A stretch of DNA of 64,000 nucleotides from Rhipidocladum racemiflorum (Eukaryota > Streptophyta > Magnoliopsida > Poales > Poaceae), in contig CM070570.1 in the NCBI GenBank assembly GCA_036346355.1, forward strand, positions 45,089,592-45,153,591, given 5' to 3'. Below the pieces are notes generated by a model. It saw nothing but the letters and a program-made list of their open reading frames with translations, made no database searches and was not told the DNA's origin. The position numbers and the translations under genes are program-made. Positions 1 to 11,340 of this stretch are shown in pieces. Position 1 is the first letter of the stretch. The number at the start of each line of letters is the position of its first letter.

Positions 1-43
1 AAAAATCATTTATTCAAATTTGCTGTGGAGTTAGGCTACTTAC

Positions 44-3000
44 TATGTTGTGTACCACAAGTAGTCTGTGTTATCCCTCGTCACGTTTATCTGTTCCAGT
101 AATCCTACTGCTGTAAATGGTTCATCACCAAGGGAATTTATCTCCTCATTGTACGACTGCCACGTGAATCCTCCAGCCCATTCCATTTTCATTTGTGAAC
201 TCTGACTTCCAACCTGCATAAACGCATTATTTCAATTTGATGAGTTCAAAAATGATTAAAAAAAAAAGGTCCAAGTTCAGATCGGATGTAAAGTAAATTT
301 ATAAACAATCATACATTAATTTATAATAGCAGTAGTAGTACAAACAAAATGCTATATGAATTAAATTGAAAGGAATAAATACCCAATTTAAGCAAGCAAT
401 TCAATTAAATTCAGAAGTAAATCAAGTTGTAGCACGAACCAAAAATAACTCAAAGTGCCTGGACTCACCCTAGCTGTGTTGAAGACTGTTGTTTTGCAGT
501 CTGGGAGAATACTTATGGACCAAGGAGGCAGATCATAATGCATTCCATTGAATGCTACCCTTACATAAGATACTTTATCCTTGTTCTCAAGGAATGCTGC
601 ACAAGCTCCCATGCTTGATCTAAAAACGGATGACTGAACAGAAAATTACCAGAAGTCAGTTCTGAACAAAATATTGCAGGTCTGAAGGGCTGGAGAGAAC
701 ATAATTTCATAACAACCAGTTGAGCACTCCCAAGTGAAGTTACAATAGGGTCTCCTGTCACCAAGGCTGGTTCGCAGAGCTTGATGGCTTTATGTAACTC
801 CTTCAAGTGGCCCCATTTTTGTTCTCTCAACAAGCCTGAGGTAGTGAGGCTGGGAAACTCAGATCAACTTGGTAGATGGAAGAAGTATATAATGTAATTT
901 TATAATATTGGAAATGGTAGAAAAATAACAGTTTATCTTCATTTAGCACCAAATGTCACCATAACATAGTAACTCTTATCCCATCAAAGGATCTTAAATA
1001 GCATGTGTTACATGTCCTTTTTATTTAGACAAACAATTTCTTTTCCAACTGCATCTTATAATGGATAAGAACCTTACATTACATCAAGCATTAGCATTCG
1101 ATGGATGAAATTTTTCCTTCAACTTGCAGACTAGGGATGTGAATTTGAATACTACACTGTGGACAGTACCGTATTGCTTGGTACTGTCAAGGGAGAAAGC
1201 TCTCAGAAAATACCTACACCTTTGTTTCACTGAAGTTCACTAGAAAGGAACATTCACCTCAGGCAATAAATCAAGAGGGGAAAACAATCAACCTTTAAGC
1301 ACTTAAGGAAAAATGTGCACATAAATGTTGCTTCAGACCAAAAATAAACATGTAGCAGCAACCTTTGCATGGCAGGAAATAGGTGCAAACTATATATCTC
1401 TTGCCAAAGTACACTATACATTTCAGGTGAACTAAACAACCATATGCAAGATAAACAACCATATGCAAGACATGGAGGGAGGGTGCTCAACTCACCATAT
1501 TCATCAATAGGAGCATCATAGTCGTAGCTAGTTGCAATGAATGGACCACCAGCCGTGCGCCCAAAGTTTGTTCCTCCATGATACTGATAAGTGGCGTCAC
1601 AACTTGAGACTACTCAATATTTTGATGACTTGATTAGCCTATAAGCTAAATAGCAAGGATCGACGGGACCTACCATGTAATAATTAACAAAAGAGCCACC
1701 CTTCTGGATAAACTTGGCAACACCATATGCTAGATCCTCTACAGGTCTATGTGGTACTGGAATACCAAAGCCCGTATACCTGCATTTAAGAGAACAAAAG
1801 AAATATACATAAGGAGAAAGATAACCACATGGCAATCATCCGGCCTTTCGAGAGAGAAAATTAGGGAAAATTACCAAGCAGTCCAAGCCTCGGTCCACAT
1901 GGTAGGCTTATGAGGTTTATTTGGGGAAAACCAGTCACAGTAAAATCCATTGCACGTGTTAATCTGCCACCGGTAAATCACAGTAAGATCTAGCTGAGTG
2001 CAAAGCTTCCAGCCCAATTTACATGCAGTGTGTGAGATGTGTATCATGTAAGAGTGCACTACTCTCTTTTTTTATATATAAAGATGAAAGACTTAGCAGA
2101 TAATCCAATGTATGATTGATCATTTTTCTTTCCTTTCTTGGACAATGGCCACGAAGGTCAGCTACCCCAGCACATGGTACCTGTGTTAAAGAGAAGTACA
2201 GTACATACAATTGGATCAGGGGCATCGTCTTCTTTGCACATGACCCATGGAACACCGGTGTTGAGAGCAATTGCCATGTTCGCGGCCCATGAGGCGTAGG
2301 CCTTGGCGGGCCCGCCCTGATCCCACTCCAAGGGCCCAAACTCATTCTCAATCTGCAGGGACGATCAGGACCCAAAGGTAGGTTGCATTGAAGAGAACGC
2401 AAGTATGCCATCAACACAGATCAAGAATGGACCAGCTGCAAGCAAGCGTACCTGGGAGAGGATTATTGGCCCTCCTTGCCATTCAAAGAGCCCTTCCGAC
2501 TTCATCATGTGGACGATCTTCGTGGTGAACTTCTGCATCTCGGCCTGTTTGAAGAATCGCCAAATGTCAAATAAAAAATTACAGCGATTGTAAAATTTTT
2601 AAAAAGGATCTAAAGATGAAAAGTAGAGCTGGCAAAATGATTCTTGCCTTGAACGGCTCGTTATCAGTCCTAAAGCTGATGCCGGGGACATACTTCAGCC
2701 AAACAGGGAACCCACTGCGACCAAAAGGAGGAAGAGAAAAGGGAACATAATTTAGAATATTTTCAAATCAACACAACATCAGGAGTTCTATTTTAATTAT
2801 TCTTCAGTATCAAAATTGAACCCACAAATCTAAATGATTTTACACGAACAGTCACTATCAGCTACCTACAAGGTCATCAAAACTACCTTTTTAAAAAAAA
2901 AGCAGATTAGCAACTAAAAAAACTTGATTTTTGTCACTTCCTCTTCCTCGCCACCCAAACTCAAACACTCCATAAAAAGAAACAGTGATGGCTACCGCAA

Positions 3001-3714
3001 GAGCATCAGAGCCAGCAAAGCATTTCGCAGAAAAATAACAAAAAAAAGATTCTTCAGAGCAATGCGAGGAAAGCCTTGCTAGGCTGGTAGTTGTTACCCG
3101 AAGTTCCACTCGGCGCAGACATACGGACCAATGCGAAGGTGCACGTAGAGGCCGGCCTGCTTCACCAGCTTGATGAAGTGCACCAGATCATACCTCCCCT
3201 CGAAGTAGTACTGCCCAATCAACCACCACATCAAGAACAGCAAGAAATATCCAACTTCTTTGCAGGTAATTCTTGCGCCGCCGTCGGTTCTTGGAGCTGG
3301 TAGCTGCCTACCTGGCCGGGGGAGGGCTCGTGGCCGTTCCAGAACACGTACGTCTGCACCACGTCGAGGCCGCCGTCCTTGGCCTTCTGTATCAGATCCG
3401 GCCACATCTGCACGCACAAGAAAACAAGCACGCCGGAGAGTCGCGCCATGAGCTTACGCGGCGGCCGCAACCGACCCGGCATTCCCGGGGAGGAGAGCGA
3501 GGCGTCGGAGAAGGAGGTGGTGGAGGAGCAAGAAGCAAAGGGCGCGCACCTCGGGGACGCTCCTCGGGTAGTGGATGGAGCCGGAGAGCAGGATCCGGCG
3601 CTGCCCGTTCACTACCACGGCCTTGCGGTCGTAGGTCACGGCCGCTGACGCCGCGGCCAGGACGGCCACCGCGACGGCGACGGCCAGGGCGGCCGCAGCC
3701 GGCGGCGATGCCAT
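44..3714 (-). CDS. Plant beta-galactosidase (GH35), 5' part, 12 exons, 3' end outside window
   Basis: Secreted glycoside hydrolase family 35 enzyme that removes terminal beta-galactose, typically from cell-wall polysaccharides. Exons read by eye on the minus strand: 3714-3550, 3407-3312, 3210-3098, 2714-2648, 2544-2452, 2352-2209, 1963-1875, 1779-1674, 1583-1496, 835-717, 633-469, 213-44. Phases agree throughout and give 471 residues; a donor GTAAGT at 43 shows that more exons follow to the left. The N-terminus is an Ala/Val-rich signal peptide (about 24 residues), followed by the family start VTYDRKAVVVNGQRRILLSG. The acid/base motif QIENEFGP puts the catalytic Glu near residue 182. The motif MWTEAWTAW puts the nucleophile near residue 251. 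Plant GH35 proteins usually exceed 700 residues, so roughly half is present. The 2648/2544 intron has a GC donor (AAG|GCAAGA). The donor after exon 10 (CTG|GTTGTT) is weak and is the least certain junction. No internal stop was seen. Confidence 0.96.
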
Positions 3715-3928
3715 GCGGAGGAAGAAAGTGAGGGAAGTGAGACGAAAGAAAAAAGTGCGAAAATGCCGCGCCTTTCGGTGCGTTTCCCTCCACAAGGAGG
3801 TGCGTACGAAGTGACGCCCTCACTGAGGGCACGACACAAGAGTACAGCGAGGGAGGTATCTCTCCCTCCTCTCTCTCTTCTGGGTTTTGTCTAGTCCCCT
3901 ACTTCCCTGGTGCTCCACTGCTCCACAG
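3715..3928 (-). promoter_or_regulatory. 5' flank of the beta-galactosidase gene
   Basis: This is the 214 bases between the start codon and the first upstream transposon. It contains CT-rich tracts around 3855-3890, as is common in plant 5' untranslated leaders. No clear TATA box was seen. The untranslated leader or core promoter must lie here or beyond the inserted MITE. The transcription start is not defined by sequence alone. Confidence 0.4.
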
Positions 3929-4372
3929 CAGGGTTCACAAAACCGACGAAAATCGCTCGAAAACTGCGGTTTTCGACCGTATCGAGCCGGTTCGAAATCC
4001 TAAACCGGTCGGTAAACCGGTTCAATTAAAAAAATAATTCAAAAAATTTAAAAAATTTGAAAAAATTTATGCGATGTAAACCGATCGAAAACCGAGCGGT
4101 TTTTCGAAAAAACCGACGAAAACCGCTCAAAAAACCGGTCGCCCAAAACATTCAACTCACCGATCGGTTTTTCGAGCAAACCGATCGGTTTTTCGAGAAA
4201 ACCGAATGGTTTTCGTTTTTTTTTAAATTTGTTTTGAATGTTTTTTGTTCAAATGCTCGGTTTTGAAACTCTTCGGTTTCTAACGATTTTTCAGCGATTT
4301 TTGGCTTGATATTTTCGAATTTCCAATTTCGGTTTTCCATCGGTTTTTTCGGTTTCGGTTTGGTTAACCCTG
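3929..4372. mobile_element. hAT-type MITE upstream of the beta-galactosidase gene
   Basis: A 444-bp element with terminal inverted repeats (CAGGGTTCACAAAACCGA at the left; the right end read on the minus strand is CAGGGTTAACCAAACCGA). A perfect 8-bp target duplication CTCCACAG flanks it at 3921-3928 and 4373-4380, which is the hAT signature. The interior is a run of near-palindromic AACCG/CGGTT motifs and has no coding capacity. It lies only 214 bp upstream of the beta-galactosidase start codon. Confidence 0.88.
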
Positions 4373-4380
4373 CTCCACAG

Positions 4381-4646
4381 TCCACACTCCACACTTCACA
4401 GCTGGTTTCCTTTTGCTCTCTCTCTCTCTCCTTCCTCTGCAACAGCCAACAAGATCCTCTTTTTCCCCATTTCCATGCTGCCTGCTGGTATAGTACTAGA
4501 GGCGGTGGCTAGCAGCACATTTTCCCTTGGTAATCTTGCTGCCGGTTTTCTCTCTCTAGAGGAGTGAGATTTTGCTTTCACTGGGTAATCTTGACCTGAT
4601 CAATCATCTAGTCTCCTTTTTCACTTTTTTTTTTTAAAAAATAGCT
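4381..4646. other. Spacer, no gene seen
   Basis: CT-rich single-copy-looking sequence. A stretch near 4526-4562 (core GGTAATCTTGCTGC) recurs in direct orientation at about 7341-7375, on the other side of the hAT pair. No coding frame was recognised. Confidence 0.5.
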
Positions 4647-4654
4647 CTCCTAAA

Positions 4655-5847
4655 CAAGGTTTTAAATCTCGTTTTGAGTCAAATCTCTGAGATTCCCGAA
4701 ATCCGAAATTTCGGCGAGATTCAAAAATTTCGGACAAAATCCGGACGAATTGCAAAAATCAAATTTCAAATCTGGTTTTTTTTCTACCGGGAAATCCGAG
4801 ATCTCGGCCAAATTGAACCGGCTCAAAAATGGTTCAAAATACGTTAAAAAATTTTGAAATTTTTTTTGGATAGTCGTAACACATCACTAATGTTTCCATA
4901 AAAATTTGAGATGATGATCAATCATGAGGAATTTTTAAAAAATCTAACAGTGGTAAAGTCGTGATAAAAACCGTATATAAAATCAGTTTTTGATTTTTCA
5001 AATGTAACAAATGAACTTCAAGTCATTTGAAAAGTTTTATATATATTCCTATGTATTAAGGGAGGTTCTTTCTTTGAAACCACCTGCAGTTCTGATGGAG
5101 ATTCTTTCTTTGAAACCACCTGCAGTTTTGAATTTTGACCAGTAAGAAAAGATCAATGCCATAAATATGAGCACTGATCATGTATATGTGAATCCCCGCC
5201 CATATATACATAGGTGAGTTAGTATTGTACCCATTTATAAATACATGTTATCTTATGTTTTAAATTTTGAATTTTGTTTTTCAATATATGTCATTCAATA
5301 ATTTTGAAGTGGGTTTTGTACCACTGTTTCCACTCCACTTCTCTCTCATAGTCATACACAGATTGATTCCAACTATCAATGTCAGTATCAGATATCATTT
5401 CTCTCTGCTGTTTCAATGCACTAGAAAAGTTCCTATGTATTAAAAAAGTTCAAACCACTCTAGAAAATTTTGAAATTTTTTGTGAATGGTCCTAACACAT
5501 CCATAATATTCCCATAAAATTTTCAGAAGATAATCAATCTTGAAAAAATTAAAAAAATTAGGAAAGTCCTAACCGACATATTGAACCGACCAAAAAATAG
5601 TCAAAAACATGTTAAAAATTTTTGGAATTTTTTGTGGATGATCTTGATCCTAAACCCAAGCAAATACAATGCACAAAAATCAAAATCCGGCAAAAAAATA
5701 TCAAATCTCGCCCGAGATTGCCGAGATCTTGCCGAGAAATCCGAGATTTGAATTTTTTAAATTTTTTTGAATTTTCCGGGATTTTGAATCTCGGAGGGGT
5801 CCGAAATCCGAGATTTCGCTGGGATTTCGTCGAATTTTGGACCCTTG
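4655..5847. mobile_element. hAT-type non-autonomous element
   Basis: A 1193-bp element. The left end is CAAGGTTTTAAATCTCG; the right end read on the minus strand is CAAGGGTCCAAAATTCGACG. It is flanked by CTCCTAAA at 4647-4654 and 5848-5855, an 8-bp duplication. Subterminal zones are rich in the motif CCGAGATTTCGG and its relatives. An internal block around 4840-4950 recurs at about 5455-5560. A segment of about 35 bp is tandemly duplicated near 5061-5130. No protein is encoded. Confidence 0.82.
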
Positions 5848-5855
5848 CTCCTAAA

Positions 5856-7093
5856 TAGAAATGGTATGGGCCTATTCCCCGTTCCCCGTCGGGAAATTCT
5901 CCTATTAGGGAGCCGGGATGGGAGTGTTTTCCCCCACAGGGTTGTTAACAGAAAAAATTCATCCCCGTCAAGGGAAACGGGTACAAGGGCATTCCACCGC
6001 TCCCCGTCCCCGTTACCCGGCCCCGCTCCCACTTGCCTATGAGGCTATGCCCCATCGCTTAGCCTCCCTCGCCACTCCGCTCGCCGGTCGCCACCAAATT
6101 CCAATCCCTTCGAGGCTTCGCCTCGCCCGCGTCGCCTCGTTGCCTCCACCTCCTCCTCGTCGCCCAGCTATGCCCCTGTCGTCCACCTCCTCTCCTCCTC
6201 GGCCTCGGCTGCATCACCTCCGCTGCTCCACCTCACCTGCATCGCCTCCGCTGCTCCACCTCCTCCCATCCTCCTTGTTGGATCATCGCCCATCCCAACG
6301 CCTCCATCGCCTCCGCCTGCTCCTCCTCGCCCCCATCGTATTCACCTTGCTCACCTCCGCATGCTCATCCTCGCCTCTTTGCCTTCGCCTAATCCCCCTT
6401 GCCTCCGTCAAGTACCTCGTCGCCTCCACCTCACCCCCGTCACCTCATCCTCGCCCTCTCTCCTCTCTTGACTCCACCTCCTCCCCTCCCCCTTCGGCCT
6501 CCACCATGGCCGCCAAGCCCTCTCCCTCTGCGGGCTGAGTCGCTAAGCGGCACAACGTCAATGGCGCGGGCGCGGACGGTGTTGGTGGCCACCTCCCCTT
6601 CCCCCTCCAACATGGCTGCCTCGGTGACACGGATGTCAGTGGCTGCCTCCCCCTTCCCCTCCGCCATGGCCGGCTCGGTGGCTGGGATGCGTGCAGTGAG
6701 AGTGGCACAGGCATCAGTGGCGACACCACAGCCGCCATAGTCGCCTTCCCGTCCGCCATAGCTGCCTTCCAGTCCCACATCGCAACACCATGGCACCAGC
6801 CATTAAGTGAACTCAATCCCCCCATTTCTTATCCTCCTCTAGAACTCCCCAATTGATAAATTGGTGCTTTGTGCTTTGATTTGTGTTTTGAATGATTGAA
6901 TTTATGATTTGTGCTTGTTATCGGGTATGGCTCCCCGTGGGGGACCCGATACCTCGATGGCGACGGGGAACGGGGCGAAGTGACCCCCAATGCCGGGTTC
7001 GGGTCCGGAGCCGGGGAATGGGGGGTTTTCCTCTTCTTAGAGATGGGGACGTTCCACCACTCCCCGTCAGGGAACGTCCTGTTGCCATCCCTA
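5856..7093. mobile_element. hAT-type non-autonomous element, GC-rich interior
   Basis: A 1238-bp element starting TAGAAATGGTATGGG; its right end read on the minus strand is TAGGGATGGCAACAGG. It is flanked by CTCCTAAA at 5848-5855 and 7094-7101. The terminal repeat resembles that of the element at 15595-16341, so they are probably one family. The interior (about 6040-6800) is GC-rich, with long open frames of Pro/Ser/Arg-rich low complexity that match no family I know. It may be a captured genomic fragment, but no source gene was recognised. Confidence 0.8.
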
Positions 7094-7101
7094 CTCCTAA
7101 A

Positions 7102-8222
7102 TATTTTTGCAGAAATAGTTCTATCCCACACTATAGCACCGCGGAAAGTATTGTTCCATGCTACAGTACCACATGAGGTACTGTTCTGCGCTACAGTACC
7201 ACGGAAACTCTGCCTCCTACGCCTGCCGAGCACGGCAACTGGCTTTCTGAGGTGGAGAAGGGGGCTAGTTTTATAAAAGAAATTCGGAAGAGATCTATTT
7301 TTGAAAAAAAAAATGAAGGAGTGGGCTAGATAAGTGAACAGTTTGGTAATCTTGCTGCTGGTTTTTCTCTCTTCAAAAATCTAAAGAGGGGGTGTAAGAA
7401 TCTAGGACGGGAGTGGGAGTGTGATTAGTGAGGACTAGGGTGTTCAACGCTCCTACCACTTCTATCACCAATAATTATCGTTTTGATATCGCTAGTTATT
7501 TAAAATATAATTTTGACAACTAATTTTTATTATAATATGTTTATAACATCTAGTGAATTATAATATTATAAAAATAGTTTTTGATATATATATATGAAAA
7601 TAGTTCTATACTCGTGGGAGTAAGTACTCCCACTCTAAGTATATCGCTTAAATGATATTGTTATACCTCTTTATCCTTTTGAGCATACTCTAGTAATGAT
7701 TATAAGATACTCCAAAGTGAGTTCTATGAACAATTTCATCATGGTCCATTCTTTATAGCATAATTTGTGTATACACTACTTTTACGTATGGAAAAGTGTA
7801 TATAGAAAAATAAAGGGTTTCAATAAAAATTTTTTTCAACCATATCGTATTGAAGTATCTTATAAACCACCCTTCTCTTTATAGGTCCCCCAAGTTGAGT
7901 GCTTACAAACCAAAAAAACACTCAGGTGTTACTTAGCCATTCTCATCTTATAATTATTATTGAAGTATACCAAAAATAATAAAGAAGTATGACGCATTTA
8001 TTTAAATGGTATATTAGAGGTGGGAGTATATATATTCAAGCGATAACTACATGTGACTAGCGAGCATCTTGCTTCTGGTATAGCTAGACATTAAGCAACT
8101 ACTGAGAGCAGCAAACCAAGATGGTAAATGTAATAGCATGTGTTCGCCGCTTCATTTGTCCTCTACTTTTTCACGGCCTTATTTGCTTCATGTCATCACT
8201 AAGTTAATCAAACCATTTTCAA
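7102..8222. other. Intergenic DNA, no gene seen
   Basis: AT-rich sequence after about 7400. A short palindromic block (GTGGGAGTAAGTACTCCCAC) lies near 7613-7632. Short repeats of GCTACAGTACC occur at 7150-7200. No coding frame or complete transposon with a target duplication was identified. Confidence 0.5.
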
Positions 8223-8229
8223 ATTGAAA

Positions 8230-8590
8230 ATCAAGATCCCAGTGATACCGATTTATCACGAAAATCAAACAAAAATCACCAAAAACCGAAGGGCTTCGAA
8301 ACCGAATGTTAAAAAAAATATATCAAAAATCAATCGATTTTCTCAAAAAACCGATCGGTTTTCTCGAAAATTAACTGGTGAGTTGAATCTTTTGGGCAGC
8401 CGATTTTTTGAGAGATTTTCGTTGATTTTTTTTAAAAAAAAATCGAGCGATTTTTACCGATTTATGACCGGTTTGTGTCACATAAATTTTTCTAATTTTT
8501 TTGATTATTTTAAATTAGACTGGTTTACATATAACTGACTTGATAGATCGATTTTCATAAAAGTCGACCGATTTTATGAGCCTAGTCATC
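8230..8590 (-). mobile_element. Diverged inverted relative of the 3929-4372 hAT MITE
   Basis: Read on the minus strand, the order of motifs follows the element at 3929-4372: an AT-rich block, paired AAACCGATCGG motifs, an AACTCACC linker and more CGGTTTT motifs. It is clearly more diverged. Its ends are eroded and no convincing 8-bp duplication is visible, so the limits are approximate. Confidence 0.55.
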
Positions 8591-8803
8591 ACATAAAGGT
8601 GATCAATCACCTTCCATACGTGACAAATCGGATCACTAATAAATTAGTAGCAGCGAAAACAACATATACTAGTATCACTAAATTATAGTAGCTCCAGATC
8701 ATTTTTGCCGACTAATTAATTTGGACAGTCACCGACAGGAAGATCGACCTCATCTATGCGACTCGACAGTCAGATAATATATAGTAGTTATTTTTTACCG
8801 TTA

Positions 8804-9073
8804 CTCCTCACTCCGTCCAAAAAATACAGTATGTAATTTTTGAATAGATCTATCCATAAATATAAGATGAATTTCACATTTAAATACAAAATTAGTGTAA
8901 TGTTTTTTCTATACCTCTAATAAGTACTCCTGCCTAATTTTACACTACATACATTCAATGAATATATTAGTTAGAAATAGTAATTAGAAATAGTTTAGTC
9001 ATGGTTATTATCTTCTTAATCTACGTACCAAAAACAATTTATATGCCTTATAAATAAATTCGGACGGAGATGT
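8804..9073. mobile_element. Stowaway-type MITE (Tc1/mariner)
   Basis: About 270 bp, bounded by TA dinucleotides (8802-8803 and 9074-9075). The ends resemble the Stowaway terminus: left CTCCTCACTCCGTCC; right read on the minus strand ACATCTCCGTCCGAATTTA. The AT-rich interior has no coding capacity, as usual for the family. Confidence 0.7.
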
Positions 9074-9075
9074 TA

Positions 9076-9864
9076 CGGTCGGCTTTCATTTGACTCAAGT
9101 GCATGCATGCATGGATGGCATCACGTACAGGTACAGGTCGATCGATGTGGTCGGCCGTGTCCTGTTCAATACTAACAGTGGGCTTTATGAACACGATAGC
9201 TCTACCACAACTAACATTTAGGTGCATGTCAACTTCAATATATACACACAAATACCTGCTCCAGCTGGTACCAGGCAAAAAAATACTGTACAATAAACAC
9301 GGCATGCAGTATATCACTAGTATTATGTTGCAGCTTCTATGCTTTCTCTCCTAATATAAATAAGTACATGACTGTTATAGGGCTACTAAACTTAGTGTAC
9401 AGTCTAGCTTATCTCTTATGTTTCTAGGTAATTAGGGTGGAACTGCAAAAGAAGTTAATTAGTTAATTAGTAATTGATTAAGCTCAATGATATATACACA
9501 CTATTTTGCACCTTTATGCTCCACTACCTTCCGTGGGTCAAACCCAACATACCACCTTTATCAAAGACCAGCACCTCCCACCTTCGTCAACTATCACTCT
9601 CCACCCAACTTTTTCGTGCTCAAACGATGCAGTAATTTTCTGACTGAGATTAAGTACATTTGAACTTTTGATGCAATAATTATTTTTTACAACGTTAAAA
9701 CATATTCATCATTGATCTCTTTTTGTTAAGCATATTTTTTCCATGAAAACTCTTCAAATGGATTGTAAAATAGGGTAGATGGTATAGGAGATATCAATTG
9801 TTCGAAGTTTGCAATCAACCCATGTTTTTCTCTTCACCTGCCCCCCTATGTGCTCAATATGGCT
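9076..9864. other. Intergenic DNA, no gene seen
   Basis: AT-rich sequence containing a few short ATGCATGC and ATATAT runs. No coding frame, RNA gene or transposon ends could be supported. Confidence 0.5.
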
Positions 9865-11340
9865 GTAAATTGGAATACGTTTAGACGTAAATGTGGTATC
9901 TATTTTTACAACCACTATCACATAGCCATCATGCATCACACCCAGGGTTCAAAATTTTTGGTTTAGAGTAGAATCTCATCACTCACCGAAATCCGATTTT
10001 TCGCCGAGATCTCGTTATTTCAGACAAAATCCGAATGAAATTCAAAAAGTAAAATTTGAATCCGGTTTTTTTAACCAAAATTTCCGAGATTTCGGTTGAT
10101 TTAGACGAAATTTCGTCCAAAATTCCAAAATCTCGGCGAAATTTCCCGGTATTGTCACACTTTCAATTTTTTAGGGTTTTTTCAACTTCGCGGAAATTAT
10201 GATCTACCGACTGTCCCACATGGGAAATGATGTGAAGAACCCAATTCGGTCAACTTTTATACAAATATCGGTCAATTTTACCGAGATTTCGGTCAAATTC
10301 ACCGAAATCTTGGTGAGAAATTCATGCACTGTAGGACTTTAATTTTTTTAGGGTTTTTTAATTTCGCCGAGATTATGAAACTCGGAGGGGCCCAAAATCC
10401 GAAATTTCGCCGAGATTTTGAACCCTGGTCACACCTAGGCACAACAGTAAAATCTAACAACGTGTCTAATAAATTAGAATGCATTTAGCAGTAAATTTGA
10501 TCCATTCTGTATCATCGCTATCACATGGCCATCATGCGCCATGGCTAGGTGTGGCAGTAAAATATAACAACGTGTCCAGTAAATTGAAACATATTTGGCA
10601 GTAAATTTGGTCAATTTTGTATTGTCGCTATCACATGATCATCATACGCCATTTCTAAGTGCGTCAATAAAATCTAACGATGCATTCAGTAAATTGGAAT
10701 GCATTTGTACATAAAATTTGGTCTATTTTGTATTGCCGCAAGCATATCTATCATGCACCTTGGCTAAGTACGGTAGTAAAATCTAACAACGAGTTCAGTA
10801 AATTAGAACGCATTTGGGAGTAAACTTTGTCCATTTTATATTGCCGCTATCCTATGGTCATCATGCGTCATGGCTAGGTGTAACACTAAAATCTAACAAT
10901 GATTCCAGTAAATTAGAATGCATTTGGCAGTAAATTTGGTCTATTTTATATTACCGCTATCACAAGGCTATCATGCGCCACAGTTAGGTGCGGCATTGAA
11001 ATCTAACAATGTGTCTAGTAAATTAGAATGCATTTGGCATTAAATTTGGTCTATTTTATATTGCTGCCCTTACATGGCCATTATGCGTCACGGTTAGGTG
11101 CGTTAGTAAAATCTAGCAACTTGTCTAGGAAATTGGAATGCATTTGGCAATAAATTTGGTCCATTTTGTATTGCCGATATTGCATGGCCATCATGCGCCA
11201 CGGCTAGGTGCGGTAGTAATATATAACAACGTGTTCAATAAATTAGAATCCATTTTTGACTACCGCTATCATATGGTCATCATGCTCCATGACTAGGTGT
11301 GGTAGTAAAATCTAACAATGTATCCATTAAATTAGTGTAA
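9865..11340. repeat. Degenerate tandem array, period about 110 bp
   Basis: About ten diverged units built around TTAGAATGCATTTGGCAGTA, then a TTTGGTC...ATTTTGTATTGCCGC block, CACATGGCCATCATGCGCCA, and TAGTAAAATCTAACAACG. Unit starts fall near 9866, 10469, 10572, 10687, 10797, 10907, 11018, 11129, 11237 and 11326. The first unit is split from the rest by the hAT MITE at 9943-10427. Related units occur at 28.9-29.1 and 29.7-29.9 kb in this window, in both orientations. It encodes nothing. Confidence 0.8.
9943..10427. mobile_element. hAT-type MITE inside the tandem array
   Basis: A 485-bp element starting CAGGGTTCAAAATTTTTGG; its right end read on the minus strand is CAGGGTTCAAAATCTCGGCG. The flanks ATCACACC (9935-9942) and GTCACACC (10428-10435) form a near-perfect 8-bp duplication, 7 of 8 matching. 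The interior repeats CCGAGATTTCGG-like motifs, as in the element at 4655-5847, so they are probably related. The array unit continues cleanly across the insertion. Confidence 0.87.

Noticed and set aside
5918..6538. 206-codon Pro/Ser/Leu-rich open frame
   Set aside because: It lies inside a hAT element in GC-rich low-complexity sequence, with overlapping open frames on the other strand. No domain or splice context was seen.
9865..11340. Regularly spaced repeats suggesting a CRISPR-like array
   Set aside because: The units are about 110 bp, adjacent and diverged, with no unique spacers, in a plant nuclear genome. They are tandem repeats.
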